Source: Lachnoclostridium phytofermentans ISDg
Lineage (GTDB): Bacteria; Bacillota; Clostridia; Lachnospirales; Lachnospiraceae
Direction: 5' to 3'
NCBI RefSeq assembly: GCF_000018685.1
Contig: NC_010001.1
Location: 512,001-576,000 of the forward strand
DNA length: 64,000 nt
Of this stretch, positions 59,881 through 64,000 are shown one piece after another (position 1 is the stretch's first letter; the number at the start of each line of letters is the position of its first letter). The notes beneath the pieces are model-generated. The model did not search any database. It worked only from the letters and a program-made list of their open reading frames with translations, and was not told the origin of the DNA. A program made the translations under genes and the position numbers.

Positions 59881-62442
59881 ATGTATTGTCAACATTGTGG
59901 GAAATTCACAGAGAATGTCGATGGTGTATGTGAATCGTGCCGTGATACTCTAGAGGTAACAAAAGAGCTAGTGGAAGAATCGCGGGATTTAACGGAAAAT
60001 ACACAAGATTCCAAAGCAATTTTGGGAGAAAATCAAAACGGAGAAAAAACATTAGAAGGAAAGATAACTTCTAACCGAGAGTCTTTCTTAGAAACGAAAG
60101 AGTTTATTCTAGAAGAAAAAACAGATGAAAATGGCTTGGAGCAAAAGGGGGAGAAGGATGATACTGGTGGCCTTAAGAAGGAACTCCCTCCAAGATTAAA
60201 AAAGATTCAGAAGATAGGAACTGATAAGTGGAATGATTTCATTGAGAACACTGGAAAAGAGATGATTACAGTGTCGACAATAAAGGAATCGACTTTTTTT
60301 CTTGTTTTAACTTTATGTGTATCAATGCTATTATCGGTTGTTATAATGTTGATAGCTAATACAATCTTTAAGAATCAAATCAATTCAATCTGGGGGCAGA
60401 TGGTAGGATCATACATGGGAAAATCACAGGGTGGTTTCCTAACCGCGTATAGGCTTTTCCGTATGTCTTATTTGCATTCCTTGAAATTAACGGCTTCGGC
60501 AATCGGCGTAAGAACAGTAATGCATATGAATGTGCATCTATTGATATTAGCCTTGATTCCATTTGTTTCAATACTGATCTCATGGAAACTATTGAGCCAC
60601 CAAAAGATAAGGGCTTCTTTAAAATTTATATTCTCTGATGACACTGTTTTTAATAAAAGAAAAGTACTTCCAATAACGTTAAATGTGAGCTTTACGTTAG
60701 CTATACTTTTCTTTATCACATCGTTTATCCCGTCAAATTTGATTAAGAATGAATTATTATCATTAAAATTATCCTATGGTGCGTTTAGTTCGATAGTTGG
60801 AACGATACTGATCACGCTTTTGTTTTGTTATCTTATTACTGGTATATTAAAATTAAGAGAGGGTAAAAAATCAACAAGTAGCATTTTGTGGTGTCTACGA
60901 CAGTATTATATGAAGTACAGCATTGGTGTTATAGTTGTATCTATCCTTCTTATGTTAATTGCCTTAATACGCTCCAACATGTGGAAGCAAATAGGGGCTT
61001 TTTTGCTCGCTCTACCGAATATAATCCTAATCTTAGCGAATGCATTATCCTTCGGAGGATTACAAACGATTAACTCAGGAGATGTTTATAATTTAAGAAG
61101 TTCTCTGAGCGGATTTCAAGTTGCATGTTCCGTTATTTTAGCATTAACATGGTGTATCTTTCTTTGGTATGTTCTTTATCAGATTTATCTAAAGTTAGAA
61201 AAGTCGAATGCAAAGGATTACATAAAAAATGTAGGAATCATATCTGGAATCACTCTGGTGATTCAATCGGTGTTTTATTATCTTTCAAAAGTGGAAATTT
61301 CTCTACGTGCATTGGGAGAGGCAGAGGTAGGAACTGCGATTAAGACAAATATCTTCCTTAGTTTATTTGTACTCGCTCTAATTTCCGCTGGTGCTGCAGC
61401 TTGTGCTTATTATTTCCCAAATTTACTTTATAAAAAAGGTAGTAAGGAGGAAGTGCTCTTATTAGGCTCATGGAAGCGCCTTGATATGGCGGTATTAATA
61501 GCGCTTTCAATCTTTGTATCTATTACATTTCTTAGCATGACTAAGGTTCTGAACCGCTCAGTTGAAAGCAGTTCAATTATTGGAGGAAACAATAGCTCCG
61601 TAAAAGAATCCTACTCGATGGTCCATCTGGATGAAATTAGGGTTTTTAATGGTGGAATTGTATTTCGTGATTATGATAAGATGTACACTTACCAAAAAGA
61701 AAAAGTAAAAAAAATTAACTTTGATGAGTATTTAACTTCTTATTATAGTAATACCGAATATTATTACTCTAAAACCTCAGACCGTATATTGAAAGTGAAT
61801 CAAAACGATGCAATGTTAGTAGATAGTAAGGGAAAAGAGTTATACAAGCAAAAAGTTAACTTTGATCGATTACTTTCTGCCACCAAAGAGTTTGATAAAT
61901 TGCTGTTTTTAGTTGATGATGAAATTACGTTATATAGTAAAAAAGAAAGCAACTTTAGTATTTTAGACGGCATTACATACTATGAATACAGCGATTTTTA
62001 TTTTGATGATTCAGAAGAATATATCTATCTTGTGGGCAATTCTATTAGTCGCTACGACCTGAAGTCAAAAAAGCTTGAAGTAGTGAAGGAACAAACACCA
62101 GAATATATATTAGATTCCGAAGAAAAATTAACAGCTAAGTTGTATATATTTAAGGAAGGTAAATTAGTTCCACCGGTTGGAGATAGCAACAAAAAATATT
62201 ATGTTAAGGATATGATAAGAGAGTATCAAACATACAGCGTCATCATAGAAAATGGAAAGGATAGCCCTGTTTCCCTTCCAGATATGGTTTCAGCAGAAGC
62301 TATCGATACAGAGGGCACCAAGTTTTTGGTTACCTTTACAGAGTATGGAGATTACTATTTATATGATGCGGCTAAAGCAGAATTGACGAATATCTCTACT
62401 CAGATTCGCTATCTAACATCAAACGGAAAAGTTGAGGCGTAA
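59881..62442 (+). CDS. Zinc-ribbon polytopic membrane protein, unknown function
   Basis: An 853-residue protein. Residues 1-22 form a zinc ribbon (CQHCGKF...CESC). A hydrophilic linker (about 25-125) leads to about 11-12 membrane helices (about 138-560, with a last one near 530-560). The C-terminal 290 residues form an extracytoplasmic domain of beta-rich, Tyr/Asp-rich repeats (e.g. DEYLTSYYSNTEYYYSKTSDR), perhaps a propeller-like sensor. I recognise no named family. GAGGAGAG precedes the ATG. An inverted repeat separates it from the lipoprotein gene 80 bp on. Confidence 0.78.
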   Translation: MYCQHCGKFTENVDGVCESCRDTLEVTKELVEESRDLTENTQDSKAILGENQNGEKTLEGKITSNRESFLETKEFILEEKTDENGLEQKGEKDDTGGLKKELPPRLKKIQKIGTDKWNDFIENTGKEMITVSTIKESTFFLVLTLCVSMLLSVVIMLIANTIFKNQINSIWGQMVGSYMGKSQGGFLTAYRLFRMSYLHSLKLTASAIGVRTVMHMNVHLLILALIPFVSILISWKLLSHQKIRASLKFIFSDDTVFNKRKVLPITLNVSFTLAILFFITSFIPSNLIKNELLSLKLSYGAFSSIVGTILITLLFCYLITGILKLREGKKSTSSILWCLRQYYMKYSIGVIVVSILLMLIALIRSNMWKQIGAFLLALPNIILILANALSFGGLQTINSGDVYNLRSSLSGFQVACSVILALTWCIFLWYVLYQIYLKLEKSNAKDYIKNVGIISGITLVIQSVFYYLSKVEISLRALGEAEVGTAIKTNIFLSLFVLALISAGAAACAYYFPNLLYKKGSKEEVLLLGSWKRLDMAVLIALSIFVSITFLSMTKVLNRSVESSSIIGGNNSSVKESYSMVHLDEIRVFNGGIVFRDYDKMYTYQKEKVKKINFDEYLTSYYSNTEYYYSKTSDRILKVNQNDAMLVDSKGKELYKQKVNFDRLLSATKEFDKLLFLVDDEITLYSKKESNFSILDGITYYEYSDFYFDDSEEYIYLVGNSISRYDLKSKKLEVVKEQTPEYILDSEEKLTAKLYIFKEGKLVPPVGDSNKKYYVKDMIREYQTYSVIIENGKDSPVSLPDMVSAEAIDTEGTKFLVTFTEYGDYYLYDAAKAELTNISTQIRYLTSNGKVEA

Positions 62443-62443
62443 A

Positions 62444-62467
62444 GATGAAAGAATTAATTCTTTCATC
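62444..62467 (+). repeat. 24-bp perfect palindrome after the zinc-ribbon gene
   Basis: GATGAAAGAATT followed by its exact complement, starting 2 bases after the stop; TTTGTGC-TAT-GCACAAA (62474-62490) follows. It matches the architecture of the elements at 41552 and 8212 (minus). Confidence 0.75.
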
Positions 62468-62523
62468 CGAAGATTTGTGCTATGCACAAAGTTTCCATAC
62501 TTTGAAAGGGGCTGATTATTAAT

Positions 62524-64000
62524 ATGAAAAAAATACAACTTTTTTTAGTTTCTCTATTCTGTATGCTTGTGCTTTCTGCCTGTGGTGCTGAAATCACGAC
62601 AACAACGAATTTAAATAAAGACGGTTCCGGAGAGCTTATCGTAACTGCAGTAGCTTCCTCTTCGGATGAGAAGTACCTTAATGGCGGTTATGAGGCATTA
62701 AATCAATTATTATTGGAGAAGGCGCCAGAAGGATTGGAGTTATCTGTTGTTTATGATGAAACCAATTCTAATTATACATATTCTTATAAAATAGGATTTC
62801 AGGATGCAAATGATTATAACAATAAGATAGCAGCACTTTTTGGGACGCAAGGACTAGCTGAATTTTCGGATACCACCGATAATTTAACTCATACAACGAA
62901 ATATCAGGATTTGACGGATAAGGCACTTTTTATTGATTGGGCTCTAAATGCAATCGATGAATCAGGAATATGCAGTTATGCTTCCTCTGAAATCTATTCT
63001 TGGGGGTACCGCTATTTAAATTACAATGGAGAAGAAGTAAATTACGGATATAAAGACCCTTCGATGAAGAAGACTACAACAGTAGGTGTTTTAAAGGTTA
63101 AGTGTTTTTCTGAGTATGATATTTATTCAGATGCCACAAAGACGATAGAAATTTATCTTAACACTTCGGATCTTGTAGGAATAGAGGAAGAAGACATACT
63201 TTCCTACTTTCGTAAATTTGATCAAGATGTTGAATACAATGCTACAGCAGGTACAATTATTTATCGATTCGATAGTTTAGAGAAAATCAATCAGTTTTTA
63301 TTATCTGTAATGAATTCAGATGGAGAAACTAATATAACGGAATCACCAGTTAAGTTATCAATAACCGATTCCTCTATTTTTTCGTTCACCTTTGAATTAG
63401 AGGAATATTATAACTTGGGAAATCTCTTTAAAACATTAAGAATGGATACCGATTATATCGATGTTTATTTATCGATTCCAGAAGATCTTGCGTATGGATG
63501 GTACCATTTTACTTCCTATAAAGATGCCAGTGAAGTAGCTGATGCAAAATACAATTTTCAAGGTGCATGTTATTACGATAGTTCATTTAACAGTAGCTTT
63601 AAAGTAAATCAGTCCGTTACGGTTAAGAATATAGATGTTAAGTGTATTCTTGAAAATGATATGTCGGGAAAGCTAACTACCGAGTTTTCTTTTCTGCCAA
63701 ATGGTTGTAATATTGATGAGGCCAAATGTAAGGAATTTTATAAAGACCTAGGACAGGAGTTAACTTATCGAGAGCAAGGAGACACTGTAGTTGTTGCCTT
63801 TACGAAAAATTTTCATAAAGGAGAGAGTTATATCGATAAATCCAATGTCATTCAACTAAAAGAGTCTTCCTTGTCAAACCGAAAAACTAAGATCTATACA
63901 CTTGATCATGTATTTATGCTATCGGGATTAGTTCCTATGAAAGATTGTGAAGTGAATTACAAAATCATGGTTCCGGATTCCTTAAAAGTAACTTTCTTGC
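62524..64000 (+). CDS. Lipoprotein of unknown function (3' end outside window)
   Basis: The frame is open from the ATG at 62524 to the window end, at least 492 residues. The signal ends in a lipobox, LVLSACG (Cys near residue 20), followed by EITTTTNLNKDGSGELIVT, an opening like that of LppM-type lipoproteins with a conserved DGSG. The rest is Tyr/Asp/Ser-rich extracytoplasmic beta structure of no family I recognise; a second related module may begin near residue 365 (VKNIDVKCILENDMSGKLTT). AAAGGGG lies upstream. It is probably co-transcribed with the zinc-ribbon membrane protein. Confidence 0.85.
   Translation, partial: MKKIQLFLVSLFCMLVLSACGAEITTTTNLNKDGSGELIVTAVASSSDEKYLNGGYEALNQLLLEKAPEGLELSVVYDETNSNYTYSYKIGFQDANDYNNKIAALFGTQGLAEFSDTTDNLTHTTKYQDLTDKALFIDWALNAIDESGICSYASSEIYSWGYRYLNYNGEEVNYGYKDPSMKKTTTVGVLKVKCFSEYDIYSDATKTIEIYLNTSDLVGIEEEDILSYFRKFDQDVEYNATAGTIIYRFDSLEKINQFLLSVMNSDGETNITESPVKLSITDSSIFSFTFELEEYYNLGNLFKTLRMDTDYIDVYLSIPEDLAYGWYHFTSYKDASEVADAKYNFQGACYYDSSFNSSFKVNQSVTVKNIDVKCILENDMSGKLTTEFSFLPNGCNIDEAKCKEFYKDLGQELTYREQGDTVVVAFTKNFHKGESYIDKSNVIQLKESSLSNRKTKIYTLDHVFMLSGLVPMKDCEVNYKIMVPDSLKVTFL

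Overview
The window reads as chromosomal DNA of a low-G+C, anaerobic, Gram-positive Clostridia bacterium of the Lachnospiraceae type, close to Lachnoclostridium (Clostridium) phytofermentans. Pointers are the strongly AT-biased codon use, AGGAGG ribosome sites, the rho-rpmE-DUF1385-prmC-prfA order, a cytosolic GH94 cellobiose phosphorylase and many lipoboxed proteins with Thr/Pro linkers. The taxonomic call is inference; no search was run. There is no rRNA, tRNA, CRISPR array, phage gene or insertion sequence.

Layout. 1-2.6 kb: end of a GNAT acetyltransferase, then a Tat translocase operon (tatB-like, tatA, tatC). 2.8-4.5 kb: ferredoxin plus 4Fe-4S membrane protein, polysaccharide deacetylase. 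4.8-8.3 kb (minus): HIT protein, DUF4364 protein, radical SAM protein, and malic enzyme with a long structured leader. 8.5-18 kb: rho with a large Asn-rich insert, rpmE, DUF1385 membrane protein, prmC, prfA, the KtrAB potassium system, a TrmH-type methyltransferase. 18.4-29.4 kb: a Lys/Glu-rich membrane protein, pgi, patatin lipase, argF, a LiaF-like protein, coaX, dus, asd. 29.6-33.9 kb (minus): two bitopic membrane proteins of unknown role and a uracil permease with a leader. 33.9-35.2 kb is the largest gene-free stretch: leader, a 15-bp repeat tract, and a promoter with paired palindromes for the cellobiose phosphorylase (35.2-37.7 kb). 38-43.2 kb: an oligopeptide-type ABC importer with its two ATPases fused. 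43.3-45.7 kb: a small membrane protein and a chemoreceptor. 45.8-50.2 kb: a Fur-family regulator (probable Zur) with a small Cys/His membrane protein, znuA-znuC-znuB and a lipoprotein. 50.4-54.2 kb: a heterodimeric ABC exporter with one degenerate half. 54.4-58 kb: GNAT protein, CAP-domain lipoprotein, truncated SDR remnant, metallo-beta-lactamase-fold protein. 58.1-59.6 kb: infC-rpmI-rplT behind an L20-type leader. 59.8-64 kb: a zinc-ribbon membrane protein and a lipoprotein cut by the window end.

Functional themes. Translation and its control: rho, prmC with its substrate RF1, L31, and infC operon. Cellodextrin and peptide uptake and use: cellobiose phosphorylase, Pgi, Dpp-type importer. 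Metal homeostasis: the Zur/Znu locus. Envelope: Tat, LiaF-like protein, ABC exporter, CAP protein.

Points most worth a second look: infC most likely starts at AUU (58376); Rho carries an Asn-rich domain like the prion-forming Rho of Clostridium botulinum; at least three families of dispersed intergenic hairpin or repeat elements recur across the window; short tandem repeats (12, 15, 17, 18 and 23 bp units) occur in several intergenic and coding places; the zinc locus carries two extra uncharacterised membrane-associated genes; malic enzyme and uracil permease have long leaders of no class I recognise. I found no clear new defence or mobile system.
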